Source: Deinococcus aetherius
GTDB lineage: Bacteria > Deinococcota > Deinococci > Deinococcales > Deinococcaceae
Direction of reading: 5' to 3'
DNA length: 64,000 bases
Assembly: GCF_025997855.1 (NCBI RefSeq)
Contig: NZ_AP026561.1
Location: 62,001 to 126,000 of the forward strand
The translations under genes and the position numbers were made by a program. Below, piece by piece: positions 1-10,547 of this stretch; positions within the stretch are counted from its first letter, which is position 1; the number at the start of each line of letters is the position of its first letter. The notes beneath the pieces were generated by a model. The model worked only from the letters and a program-made list of their open reading frames with translations, made no database searches and was not told the origin of the DNA.

Positions 1-1326
1 CACGCCGCCGCCGCCGTCCGTCATGGCCGTCACGGTGTTCCCCGTGATGCGCCCACCATCCATGAGGGCGTCCGTGTAGGACCCGAAGACGGCGCCGCCA
101 CCCGAATTCCTGGCCGTGTTCCCCCGGATCAAGGCCGTTCCGCCTAAGTGCACGGTGGCCGGGAACTGCTGAGGGATGTTGCTGCTCAGGCCCCCACCGT
201 TTTCCGTGGCGGTGTTCCCCTCGATGACGCCGCCGGTGAGGTCGAGGTCGTGCCAGGTCTGGAGCCCACCGCCGTACATGCTGGTGTTGCCCTTGATCGT
301 CCCACCCGTCACGCTGGCCTTCGCGCGCAGCCACAAGCCGCCCCCGGCGTTGTCCGCCGTGCCGGTCGTCCGGTTGCCCTCCACCGTGCCGCCACTCATG
401 GTAAAGGTGCCGTATAGAAATTCCGTGCAGTCGTTCGTGGTGCAGCGGGCCTGGGCGGCGACGCCCCCGCCGTAGTACGTGGCCGTGTTGTTGCTGATGG
501 TGCCACCCTCGACCGTCATGGTTCCGGTGGTGAACACGCCGCCGCCCGCACAGCCGCTGGCATCTGAAGCCGAGGTCCCGGTGAAGGGCAGGGTGCAGGC
601 GTTGCCGCTGATGCTGCCCGACTTCAGGGTGAGGGTGCCGGTGGTGATGTTGCGGATGCCCCCCGAGGTAAAGGTAGCGGTGTTGCCGTCCACCTTGCCG
701 CCGTCGATGGTCAGGACACCCACGTTATAGATCCCGCCGCCCGCACCCGTGGTCTCGTTCTCCAAGTCAGGGGTCGGGGGGCTAGCGTCGTTACCCGTGA
801 CCATGGTGCCGCTGTTCAGGAGGAGGACCCCACCCTGAAGGTTAGCAATGCCGCCGCCGTTGTTGGCCCGGCCACCGCTGACCGTCGTGCCGTCGAGCGT
901 CAGACTGCCCTGATTGGCAATAACGCCGCCATAGGTTGCCAGGGAGGTGGCCTGTGCGCCGATGCCACCTCCGGCCCCCACGAGCGTGATGGGGCTGCCC
1001 ACCCCGCCCTTCAGCGTGCCTCCCTTGAGCGTCACCTCTGCTCCGGAGGCGACCTCCAGCACCCGGCCCTTTCCGGCGGCGTCGAGCGTCACCCCGTTCG
1101 CCACGAGGGTCACGTCCTTGTCTATGGTCAGCGGGCTGGCGAGCGTCACCGTGCCGGAGGTGGTAAAGCGCAGGGTGTCACCGTCTTTCGCGACGCTCAA
1201 AGCCTCACGCAGGCTGCCGGGGCCGGAGTCGGCCGTGCTCGTAACGGGGGTTCCCGGCAACCTGGTCGTGGCGCAAGCGGCGAGCATGAGCGTCAGGGTC
1301 AGGGCGGGCAAAACGGTCTTCTTCAT
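1..1326 (-). CDS. Secreted repeat lipoprotein with POMP/CSLREA-like glycine-rich repeats (3' end outside window)
   Basis: The reading frame starts at ATG 1326 and stays open to the left edge, so only the first 442 codons are visible. The N-terminus is a lipoprotein signal with lipobox LAAC (Cys18). Next comes a TADSGPGSLREAL segment, typical of the head of surface proteins with polymorphic outer membrane protein-like repeats. Many short repeats of the GGxIxGNTA / GGGI type follow, which suggests a right-handed beta-helix anchored outside the cytoplasmic membrane. A strong ribosome site (AAGGAGGA) lies 6 nt before the ATG and shares its first bases with the stop codon of the upstream small gene, so the two are probably co-transcribed. 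Its function and ligand are unknown. Adhesion or surface display is an inference from the fold. Confidence 0.8.
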   Translation of the reverse strand, partial: MKKTVLPALTLTLMLAACATTRLPGTPVTSTADSGPGSLREALSVAKDGDTLRFTTSGTVTLASPLTIDKDVTLVANGVTLDAAGKGRVLEVASGAEVTLKGGTLKGGVGSPITLVGAGGGIGAQATSLATYGGVIANQGSLTLDGTTVSGGRANNGGGIANLQGGVLLLNSGTMVTGNDASPPTPDLENETTGAGGGIYNVGVLTIDGGKVDGNTATFTSGGIRNITTGTLTLKSGSISGNACTLPFTGTSASDASGCAGGGVFTTGTMTVEGGTISNNTATYYGGGVAAQARCTTNDCTEFLYGTFTMSGGTVEGNRTTGTADNAGGGLWLRAKASVTGGTIKGNTSMYGGGLQTWHDLDLTGGVIEGNTATENGGGLSSNIPQQFPATVHLGGTALIRGNTARNSGGGAVFGSYTDALMDGGRITGNTVTAMTDGGGGV

Positions 1327-1337
1327 CGGAGTCCTCC

Positions 1338-1622
1338 TTATTCCTGCCGGGTCCCAGGGGGAAAGCCCAAATTCAAGGCAGGGGTGCGGCGGGGTGCGGA
1401 GGGTGACGCCAGCAGGGCGGAGCGGATTGTGGGCTCAGGGCAGGCTGGGCGGGCGGGGGCGCACACCTCGCGCTCCAACCACTCCAGCAGCGCCAGCGGG
1501 CTGTCGAAGCTGAGGGGCCTCGACAGTCCAGAGCCACTCACCTGAGCCCACCACTCCCCACCGATGTCCTGCCAGCGCACTTCGAGGCTGAACCGGGCGC
1601 GGCACTCCACGGGTGGCGTCAT
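1338..1622 (-). CDS. Small hypothetical protein, 94 aa
   Basis: This short gene lies directly upstream of the lipoprotein gene. Its TAA stop forms the start of the next gene's Shine-Dalgarno sequence, which argues that it is real and translated in the same transcript. The first 55 residues have a regular amphipathic pattern with paired aromatic residues (EWWAQ) and an acidic helix ending in LEWLEREV. The tail is Pro/Ala/Arg-rich and looks disordered. There is no signal peptide or membrane segment. I do not recognise a family. A weak GGGAG lies upstream of ATG 1622. Confidence 0.5.
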   Translation of the reverse strand: MTPPVECRARFSLEVRWQDIGGEWWAQVSGSGLSRPLSFDSPLALLEWLEREVCAPARPACPEPTIRSALLASPSAPRRTPALNLGFPPGTRQE

Positions 1623-1919
1623 CTCAGAGCTCCCGGGACGGGTCGGATGACCCGTCGTCCGGCAGCAGCGGCAAATGGGTTTCCTTCATCAGGAACAACA
1701 GACAACACACCTCCCTTCGCGCGGACGCCTGGTCTGCGCGGCTGTGGCCAACGGACGACTGGGGACGGGACAGGCGCCTGGAAAGGAATCGCGCCGCGGC
1801 TTGGAGAGCCGCATTCACCGTACCGGCCCGGCCGTTGCAGAGCCGTTGCACTCCCGGGGGGTCAGGGGATTACAGTGAACTGTCACTCACGGACACCGGC
1901 CCCTCTTTCCGGAGGACCC
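1623..1919. other. Divergent intergenic region
   Basis: This is the space between the leftward small gene and the rightward BTAD regulator. Open frames pass through it on both strands but show no convincing protein. A possible sigma70-type promoter for the regulator is TTGCAC (1846-1851), an 18-nt spacer and TTACAG (1870-1875). An interrupted GTGA/TCAC symmetry overlaps its downstream edge. The start of the regulator was placed at ATG 1920 because GGAGGA lies just before it and because the winged-helix domain begins there; in-frame codons upstream give low-complexity residues. Confidence 0.35.
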
Positions 1920-4760
1920 ATGCTCGAGCTGACCGTCCTGGGCCCCCCCCACTGCACCCTGGGGACAAGCCCCCTGCCCCTGCGTCCACGCCGCCTGCTG
2001 CTGCTCACCTACCTCCTGCTAGAGGGTCCCCTCGACCGCGGCCCCCTCGCGGCCCTCTTCTGGAGCCACCTGGAAACAGGGGAGGCGCGTGCCAAGTTAC
2101 GCCTGGAACTGCACCGCCTTCAGCATTCAGTGGTCGGCCCCTGGCTCAGGCTTGCGGGGGAACGGGTCGGCCTGGAGGCGGAATGTGACGCCCGGCGCGT
2201 CGAGGAGGCCGTCCGGGAGCAGCGCTGGGAGGAGGTCGTCGCGCTGAGCCGGGGTGAACTGCTCCAGGGGCTGGCCGACGACGCCCCGGGCGTGCAGGGC
2301 TGGCTGGAAGCCCGACGTGAGGGGTTCGCCCTGCAACTCCGTGAGGCGCTGGAACATTCAGCCGAACGCGAGGAGCGTGTGGGGCGGGTGGAGGCCGCGC
2401 TGACGTACCGTCGGCGACTCCTCGCCCTAGAGCCCATGTCAGAGGCGTATTGCGACGCCCTGATCTTGCGGCTGCGTGCCCTTAGCCGCAGTGGCGAGGC
2501 GCATACCCTCGAAACTCGCTTCCGCGAGCGTTTTCAAAAGGAATTGGGGTACGCGCCGCAACTTCGCTCCATGGTGCCCGGCGTCCAGGCGGCTCTAAGC
2601 CACGAGGTCCCGGTCCTCCCGCCTCGCCCTCCTGCGCGCCCCAGTCTGCTCGATCCCCCTCTGGTCGGCCGCGAGGACCTGTGGGCGGCGCTCGACCATT
2701 GGTGGGCCTCCCCCACCCCCGTGGCGCTGCTCGAGGGTGAGGCGGGCATCGGCAAGTCGCACCTCGCGGCGGACTGGGCCCAGCACCACGCGGCGAATAT
2801 GACGGTCGTCCTGCAAGGGGTGGAGATGGGGCGCCAAGTGCCCTACTACGCGCTGGTCGAGGTTCTGCGCCACGCCCCGCCCGAACGGCTGCATGACCTG
2901 CAACCGGTCTGGGCCCGGGAGCTCGCCCGGGTGTGGCCGGACTGGCCGGGGGCGCTGGACTCGGACCTGGGGGAGCGTCCCCCCGCAGCCGGGACTGCCC
3001 TAGGGTTGCTTGAAGCCCTGTCTCAGGCGCTGCAACTCGTGGTGCAGGACGCGCGCCTGGTCCTGCTGGAGGACGTGCACTGGCTGGACGACGCCACCCT
3101 TGGCGTCCTTGAACACGTGCTCCGCCGCTGGGGGACGGGAGGGAACGCGCCACGGTTCCTCGCGACCGCCCGGCCGGGGGAACGGGTGGAGTCCCCCCAG
3201 CTCCATGCCTGGCTGCTCGACCTGGAGGGGAGGAACATGCTGCGGCGTCTGCCGCTCACCCCCCTGGGCGAGTTGGCCGTCCTCAAGCTGATTCGGCAAC
3301 TGTCGGGCTCCCCGCACGCCACGGGTTTCGCGCGCCGATTGGCGCGGCTGAGCGGGGGCAATCCCTACGCGCTGCTTGCCTTCGTGCAGGGCCTGTTCGA
3401 GCAGGGTGAACTCGCCCTAGCCCCAGGGGGGGAGTGGCTCCTTACGCTGTCTCTGGAGGCGCTTGAGGCGCAGCTCAACCCCAACCTGCGAGAGGTGCTG
3501 CTCACCGCTGTTACCCGCCGGGGTGAGGTGGTGCTGCGTTTCCTTGGGACTGCCGCGCTCCTGACCCCGCCCCTCGACTTCGAGGCCGTTCGTCAGGGGG
3601 CCGGGCTGGAGGAGGAGCAGGCCCTCGACGCCCTGGAAGTGGCCCTCGCCCACCGGTGGCTTCGGTCCTCGGAGGGTGGCGGCTACCGGTTTGGGCACGA
3701 CCTGCTGCGCCGCGCGGTGGAAGCGCAGCTCACCCCGGAGCGGGCGAGGCGACTTCACCTGCGCCTGGCCGCCCACCTGGAGCACGCGGGGACCAGCCCT
3801 GCTGCCCTCGCCCATCATCTGGAGCAGGGCGGCGAGCGCGCCCGGGCCTACCCTCTCTGGCGCGCGGCCGCCGAGCAGGCCGATGTCGTGTGGGCCCACC
3901 ACGAGGCGCTGAAGTTCCTGAGTCACGCCCTGGCCTGCACGGACGACGTGGAGCAAAGGACCGACCTGCACTTGGAGCGCGGCCGTCATGCCCGGTTCCT
4001 GAACGCCCTCACGACCTGGGAGGCGGAACTGGACCAGGCCGCCGCCCTGCTGCACCCGATGCCGGGGCAGCCCGGCGGGCAGCGCTGGGCGATCCAGCGC
4101 ACGCACCTGCTGTGGCACCGGGGAGAGCGGGCAGCGGCCCTTGCCTTCAGCACGCCGTGGCTGGAACCACGGGCCTCCGAGGAGGGAGTGACCCTGCTGC
4201 ATGACCGAGCCTGGATCCTGCTGGAGTTGGGCCGTCCGGCAGAGGCCCAGTCCGCTCTCCAAGCAGCGCAAACGGCGCTGCCCGACCTTTCGGCCCGCCT
4301 CAGGGCCAATCTGCTCAACACGCAGGCCTCGGTCTGCTATGAGTTACAGGACGTTCCAGGGGGTCTCGCCTGCGCCCAGGAAGCCATCGCCCTGTTTCGG
4401 GATTTGGGAAATCGGCCGGGTATGGCCTCGGCGCTGACCACCCTGGCCTGCCTGCACTATCTGCAGCAAGACGCCCTTGCGGAGCGGAACGCCCTGGTGT
4501 GGGGCCTTGAGTGTGCACGCGAGGCGGGGCACCTGCACCTTCAGCGCAGTCTGCTCAACCTTCTGGCGCTGTTCTGCCTGCGGCAGGCCGAGGGGATGGA
4601 AGGCCTTTCTTACGCGACGGAGGGCCTGGAACTCTGTGAAGATCTTCAGGATTCCCGGGGCGCGGCGCAATTCTCAGAATACTTACACGCCCTGTCCGGG
4701 CTGCGCCACGCGGCTGGAAAGGGGTTGGAAGAGCTAGGAACAGCCGAACCGCGGGTGTGA
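1920..4760 (+). CDS. BTAD/SARP-type transcriptional regulator with AAA ATPase and TPR domains
   Basis: A cytoplasmic regulator of 946 aa. The first 90 or so residues form a winged-helix DNA-binding domain (LELTVLG... RPRRLLLLTYLLLEG), followed by a bacterial transcriptional activation (BTAD) helical domain to about residue 215. An ATPase module follows with Walker A GEAGIGKS (about 274-281) and Walker B VLLEDVHWLDD, the arrangement of MalT/AfsR-like STAND regulators. The rest is alpha-helical TPR-like sequence that probably binds the inducer or a partner. The open frame reaches back to 1647, but ATG 1920 has GGAGGA at the right distance and starts the domain exactly. Only 16 nt separate it from the small gene downstream. 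The target genes are unknown; the adjacent secreted proteins are candidates. Confidence 0.85.
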   Translation: MLELTVLGPPHCTLGTSPLPLRPRRLLLLTYLLLEGPLDRGPLAALFWSHLETGEARAKLRLELHRLQHSVVGPWLRLAGERVGLEAECDARRVEEAVREQRWEEVVALSRGELLQGLADDAPGVQGWLEARREGFALQLREALEHSAEREERVGRVEAALTYRRRLLALEPMSEAYCDALILRLRALSRSGEAHTLETRFRERFQKELGYAPQLRSMVPGVQAALSHEVPVLPPRPPARPSLLDPPLVGREDLWAALDHWWASPTPVALLEGEAGIGKSHLAADWAQHHAANMTVVLQGVEMGRQVPYYALVEVLRHAPPERLHDLQPVWARELARVWPDWPGALDSDLGERPPAAGTALGLLEALSQALQLVVQDARLVLLEDVHWLDDATLGVLEHVLRRWGTGGNAPRFLATARPGERVESPQLHAWLLDLEGRNMLRRLPLTPLGELAVLKLIRQLSGSPHATGFARRLARLSGGNPYALLAFVQGLFEQGELALAPGGEWLLTLSLEALEAQLNPNLREVLLTAVTRRGEVVLRFLGTAALLTPPLDFEAVRQGAGLEEEQALDALEVALAHRWLRSSEGGGYRFGHDLLRRAVEAQLTPERARRLHLRLAAHLEHAGTSPAALAHHLEQGGERARAYPLWRAAAEQADVVWAHHEALKFLSHALACTDDVEQRTDLHLERGRHARFLNALTTWEAELDQAAALLHPMPGQPGGQRWAIQRTHLLWHRGERAAALAFSTPWLEPRASEEGVTLLHDRAWILLELGRPAEAQSALQAAQTALPDLSARLRANLLNTQASVCYELQDVPGGLACAQEAIALFRDLGNRPGMASALTTLACLHYLQQDALAERNALVWGLECAREAGHLHLQRSLLNLLALFCLRQAEGMEGLSYATEGLELCEDLQDSRGAAQFSEYLHALSGLRHAAGKGLEELGTAEPRV

Positions 4761-4776
4761 TGACAAGGAGGAAGGA

Positions 4777-5223
4777 ATGATCACGCTGCTGCTGCCCGCC
4801 TTGACGTCCACTGCCGTAGCCGGTGGGACGCCATCCGCTATATACACCAATTGTGAAGTGGACCCGGTGAAGTGCAATTGTGAAGTCGACCCAGTGAAGT
4901 GCTTAAAAAAGACGGCTGGCCCCGCCGCCACACGTGCCTCTAGTCCCAGGCCTTCCCCTTGCCAACCCGCCAACCCCAATTACGCCTATAAGCAACTCAT
5001 TGTGAGACAGGCGCCTCCAACTCGAAGTAGTCGCCTTCAAGGATACACACACGTGACCGTGATCCTGAAAAGCAAGGTGCTGGGTAATGGACGGGGTGTT
5101 CTTTCCGTTAAAGACACTGTGTTGGGGAAACAGCTGTTGAAAGGATTCACGGTGACTAACATTTTCAAAAGGGATGGACTGATTGTTGTGGAGTTGTGTT
5201 ACCCGGCTCGTCCCCTACCATAA
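4777..5223 (+). CDS. Small cysteine-repeat protein, probably exported
   Basis: A 148-aa protein starting 16 nt after the BTAD regulator, with a strong AAGGAGGAAGG ribosome site. The N-terminus (MITLLLPALTSTAVAG) looks like a short signal peptide. Right after it the sequence contains a tandem duplication of CEVDPVKCN/CEVDPVKC, encoded by a 27-bp DNA repeat. The C-terminal 60 residues look like a small beta-rich domain with an alternating hydrophobic pattern (HVTVILKSKVLG, GLIVVELCYPA). No family is recognised. Base composition falls towards the end of the gene. The repeat motif could also be a relic of mobile-element sequence that was captured into the frame. Confidence 0.5.
   Translation: MITLLLPALTSTAVAGGTPSAIYTNCEVDPVKCNCEVDPVKCLKKTAGPAATRASSPRPSPCQPANPNYAYKQLIVRQAPPTRSSRLQGYTHVTVILKSKVLGNGRGVLSVKDTVLGKQLLKGFTVTNIFKRDGLIVVELCYPARPLP
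4849..4902 (+). repeat. 27-bp tandem duplication (2 copies)
   Basis: Two adjacent 27-nt units (4849-4875 and 4876-4902) differ at two positions. Both stay in frame and give the CEVDPVKCN repeat of the small exported protein. Confidence 0.85.
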
Positions 5224-5610
5224 AGGTCACCCTACGATATGAAGCTCTGCCGAGGCGCGCTTTTTCCCAAGGCCACGCCGCAGGGGTAGTCGCCTGGGGA
5301 AGCAAGCAGCCCTGAAACTATCTCCGGGTGCCACAGTGGCCACCTGCGTGACTCGAACATCTGCCCGAATCGCACCGGGCAGATGCAGCTCCGCTGGACT
5401 TGGGGCGTGCGACTTGAGAGTGAATTCAAACGTGTCGGGAGCGCTGAGTGCGAGCGGCTCTGCTGAGGGTGGCGACGGGCGTCGTTCACCTGGGCTGCTT
5501 CACATTGCACGCCGTAATGGGGGGAGATACTGCGTCTCCCACGTGCTGGCCTGCCTCCTCGCTTTGAAAGGACTGACGATGCCTCTCCCCTCTCCTCATA
5601 GGACACTGCG
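5224..5610. other. Intergenic region with one hairpin, no gene seen
   Basis: No open frame here has a ribosome site or protein-like composition. The one clear structure is a perfect 10-bp inverted repeat, CATCTGCCCG/CGGGCAGATG (5358-5385, 8-nt loop), without a following T run. It could be a weak terminator for the Cys-repeat gene or an operator. The neighbouring GACTCGAAC was checked as a tRNA T-arm and does not form a stem. Confidence 0.4.
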
Positions 5611-7827
5611 GTGACGTACGTGTCCTGGAAGGGCGGGCGGCTGAGGACGGAGACGGCGAAACCACGAGCGATCCCTCGGCACTTCACGCCGCAGCAACGC
5701 GCCTTTGTGGTCGCGGTTCGAGAGACGGAGCGACACCTGGTCCTGCGTGCAACCGCCGGGAGCGGGAAAACCACGACCTTGACGGAAGCGGCCTGGCACC
5801 TCGACATCACGCGTCCTGTCGTGTATTTCGCGTACAACAAGCACTCGGTCACCGACGTGGGTCCTCGCTTGCCGCCCCGAGTCTGGGCGAGCACCCTGCA
5901 CGCTTACGGCCTGCGGGTGCTGAGTCGGGAGCGGAACGCCTCCTTAGACGTGGACGAGGACAAGAGCCTGCGGTTGGCGGGGCTGTTGTACGCGGGGGAG
6001 CGCGTGGAACGCCGCGTGCTGCGCGCTGCTGCTCGTGCGTGGGATGCCGCCCGCGAGCAGGCGTTGGACGGTGGTGCGCATGAGGACGATCTCGTGGCGC
6101 TGGCCCTCGCCGCCGAGTGGCCTGCGGAGCAAGGTCTCAGCGCTCTCCGGCGAGTCCTGCACGGGATGAAACGGCTGAGCTTGCACGACTGGCAAGCCGG
6201 AGGGCGGCCGGACTTCACCGACTTTCTGTGGCTCCCGCTGGAACTCGGGTGCGCCGAAGGCACCCTGGGTGTGGCGCTGGTGGACGAGGCCCAGGACCTC
6301 ACGCCCTTACGGCAACGCTTCGTCACGCACCTACTTGGTTTGAGCGGCGACAGCCGCCGAGCAGGTCGTCTGATCGCAGTCGGAGACCCCGAGCAGGCCA
6401 TCTATACCTACGCGGGGGCAGACCCGCAAGGCTTGTGGCGGCTCGCCGAGCGCTTGAGTGCTCAGGAGTTGCCGTTGAGCGTCTCCTTCCGCTGCCCGGT
6501 GAGCCATGTGCAACTCGCACGGAATGCGAGTACCTTCATTCAGGCGGCCCCGCAGGCGCGGCTGGGGACGGTCGAGCACCTGGCAGCGGACACGGCGACG
6601 TACACGCGTGGGGACGTGATCCTCTCTCGCCTGAACGCGCCACTGGTCCGCGCCGCCCTGCTGCTGATGACGCGGAACGTCAGCGTCAACATTCGGGGTC
6701 GTGATCTGGCGATCCGTCTGGAGACGGCCGCGCAGGATGCCTTCCCGCTCCCCTTCACGAAGGACGAGATCAAGGACCTCGTGAACGTCGTGTACGAAAA
6801 ACGCGCTACGCCCCTGGTCAAGAAGGCCAAGGAGGGGGACCTGGCGGCGAAGAAGGCGTTGGGGGAACTCAAGGACCTGTGCGCCTGCCTGCGCCTGTTG
6901 GCCTTACGCGCGGTGAACGTCGCGGGTGGGATGGCCAACGTGACCGACGTGATGGACGTGTTGCGAGGCCTGTACCACGAGGACGCGGACGTGCTGCTCA
7001 GCACCGTTCACCGGGCGAAGGGCCTGGAGTGGGAGCGGGTGACGCTGCTGTACCCGGAATTGATGCCCTCCCCGCACGGGGATCCCGAAGAGGAGCGCTG
7101 CGTGCTGTTCGTGGCCCTGACGCGCTCCAAGGACACGTTGCGCTTGGCGTACGGAAAGGAGAGTTGGGCGAACGGCTGGAGATTAGAACCTGCCACGCTG
7201 CCCGAGAACGAGACGACGCCCCTCCAAGAGGCGGAGATCGTGATGCCGGAGGAAGCGGAGGGGCAGCCAGCTCAGGTGGAGGACGCGCCTCCTCCCCGGC
7301 GGTTACCAGTGCGGCCGGTCCCGCCCCCTGCGGTGAGCGAGCGGGTTCACCATGCCCAACGCTTGCGGGAAGTGCAGGTGCCCCAAGACGTTGAAGACCC
7401 GCGCGGCTTGCCCTTGTACGGCGGGCCGGATCCCATGCTCGTCCTCGCGCTACGCGAGCGTCTGGAAGTCCTGTTGGAGGAACCCCGCCCGGCGCTGCGG
7501 GAGTGGGCGGAAGGCTCGCTCACCCTGCTGCGGACGGTGGGGAGTCGTCAGGTGCGGGTGCACGCGGCGACCTTGAAGCAAGTGGAGCGCGCGGCGAGTC
7601 AGGCCCGCCTTGCGGTCCCCTTGATGCAGGCCCTGACCGCCACGCAGGTCCCGGTGGTGGTGTTCGAGGCGCACTTCGCACGGGTGCGAGCGGGGCAGGT
7701 GATGCGGCGGGGCGAGCGGGTGTGGAGCGTGACGGTGGACGGGCAGGCCCTGCGCTTTGAGCCGCGCACCGGGGAAGTGTTGGGGGAACTCTTCACGCCG
7801 CTTGCCCCGCACTTACAACGGAAATAG
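5611..7827 (+). CDS. UvrD/Rep-like superfamily 1 DNA helicase
   Basis: A 738-aa ATPase, probably moving on single-stranded DNA. Visible motifs, in order: Q motif FTPQQRAFV (25-33); Walker A ATAGSGKTT (47-55); Walker B VDEAQDLT (about 226-233); motif III GDPEQAIYTYAGA; motif IV SFRCPVSH; and the C-terminal RecA block with STVHRAKGLEWE and FVALTRSKDTL. The 1B/2B insertions are short compared with UvrD, and about 190 residues of unrecognised sequence follow the helicase core, with a Pro-rich linker around 550-570. The start is GTG 5611; no better ATG lies upstream. It sits at the left edge of the defence-rich island beside the REase-NACHT gene, so a role in DNA defence or repair is possible. The exact subfamily is unclear. 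Confidence 0.85.
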   Translation: MTYVSWKGGRLRTETAKPRAIPRHFTPQQRAFVVAVRETERHLVLRATAGSGKTTTLTEAAWHLDITRPVVYFAYNKHSVTDVGPRLPPRVWASTLHAYGLRVLSRERNASLDVDEDKSLRLAGLLYAGERVERRVLRAAARAWDAAREQALDGGAHEDDLVALALAAEWPAEQGLSALRRVLHGMKRLSLHDWQAGGRPDFTDFLWLPLELGCAEGTLGVALVDEAQDLTPLRQRFVTHLLGLSGDSRRAGRLIAVGDPEQAIYTYAGADPQGLWRLAERLSAQELPLSVSFRCPVSHVQLARNASTFIQAAPQARLGTVEHLAADTATYTRGDVILSRLNAPLVRAALLLMTRNVSVNIRGRDLAIRLETAAQDAFPLPFTKDEIKDLVNVVYEKRATPLVKKAKEGDLAAKKALGELKDLCACLRLLALRAVNVAGGMANVTDVMDVLRGLYHEDADVLLSTVHRAKGLEWERVTLLYPELMPSPHGDPEEERCVLFVALTRSKDTLRLAYGKESWANGWRLEPATLPENETTPLQEAEIVMPEEAEGQPAQVEDAPPPRRLPVRPVPPPAVSERVHHAQRLREVQVPQDVEDPRGLPLYGGPDPMLVLALRERLEVLLEEPRPALREWAEGSLTLLRTVGSRQVRVHAATLKQVERAASQARLAVPLMQALTATQVPVVVFEAHFARVRAGQVMRRGERVWSVTVDGQALRFEPRTGEVLGELFTPLAPHLQRK

Positions 7828-8040
7828 GAACGCTGGTCCTGATCGTCCAGCGTCCGGTCAGGCGGACTCAACTCGCGTCCAAATGGGTGTGAGTGTCTCG
7901 AAGGGGGGGTCGAACAGGCCGGGCTGGCCGCCCTGCTTGAACACTTGCTGGAAGTTCTCGGGCCGCAGCGCCTTGCGCTGTCAATGTCGGGTTCGTCGTG
8001 AGCAGTTTCGGCGGAATGGGTGTGACCACCCCCCTGACGT

Positions 8041-10142
<2,102 letters not shown>

Positions 10143-10547
10143 CCTGACCTCCGATTCACCGCGAATCGTAGGCCGGAGGGGGCTGCTACCTCGAAGTGGT
10201 CAAATCTGTTCCGCCCCTTCTGGTCATGTTGAAACCGCCACCGTCAGCGCAGGCGTGTCGCGTACGCAAGGTGTAGGTGAGCCGCAAGGTGGGTGGCCTT
10301 CATGAACGGTTCCTCGTCGAGGGTGGTGCCTGGATGTTCCACCCCACAGTGGGCGAAGGGGCGCGTATTCTCGTAGAACAGCGGTGTGCGAATCATTTGC
10401 AGCGCGAATGTCTGGGCGCGTGAAGTAACGCGCGTTGGAGAAGCGTGCTCGGCGGGAAGTTGCCGGGTGTTGCCTCCGCCCAGGGGAGCCGCGCGCCGCA
10501 GGCGTTATCTTGCTTTGGAAACTCACCACCTTGCGTTCGGAGAACAC

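Noticed and set aside
5345..5400. GACTCGAAC looked like a tRNA T-arm on the minus strand
   Set aside because: The five bases on each side of the putative loop do not pair, and no acceptor or anticodon stem is found.
10386..10547. Longer start for the nuclease-NACHT protein
   Set aside because: The added residues are Arg/Pro/Ala-rich, the best ribosome site stands before GTG 10548, and the upstream DNA carries the divergent split gene.
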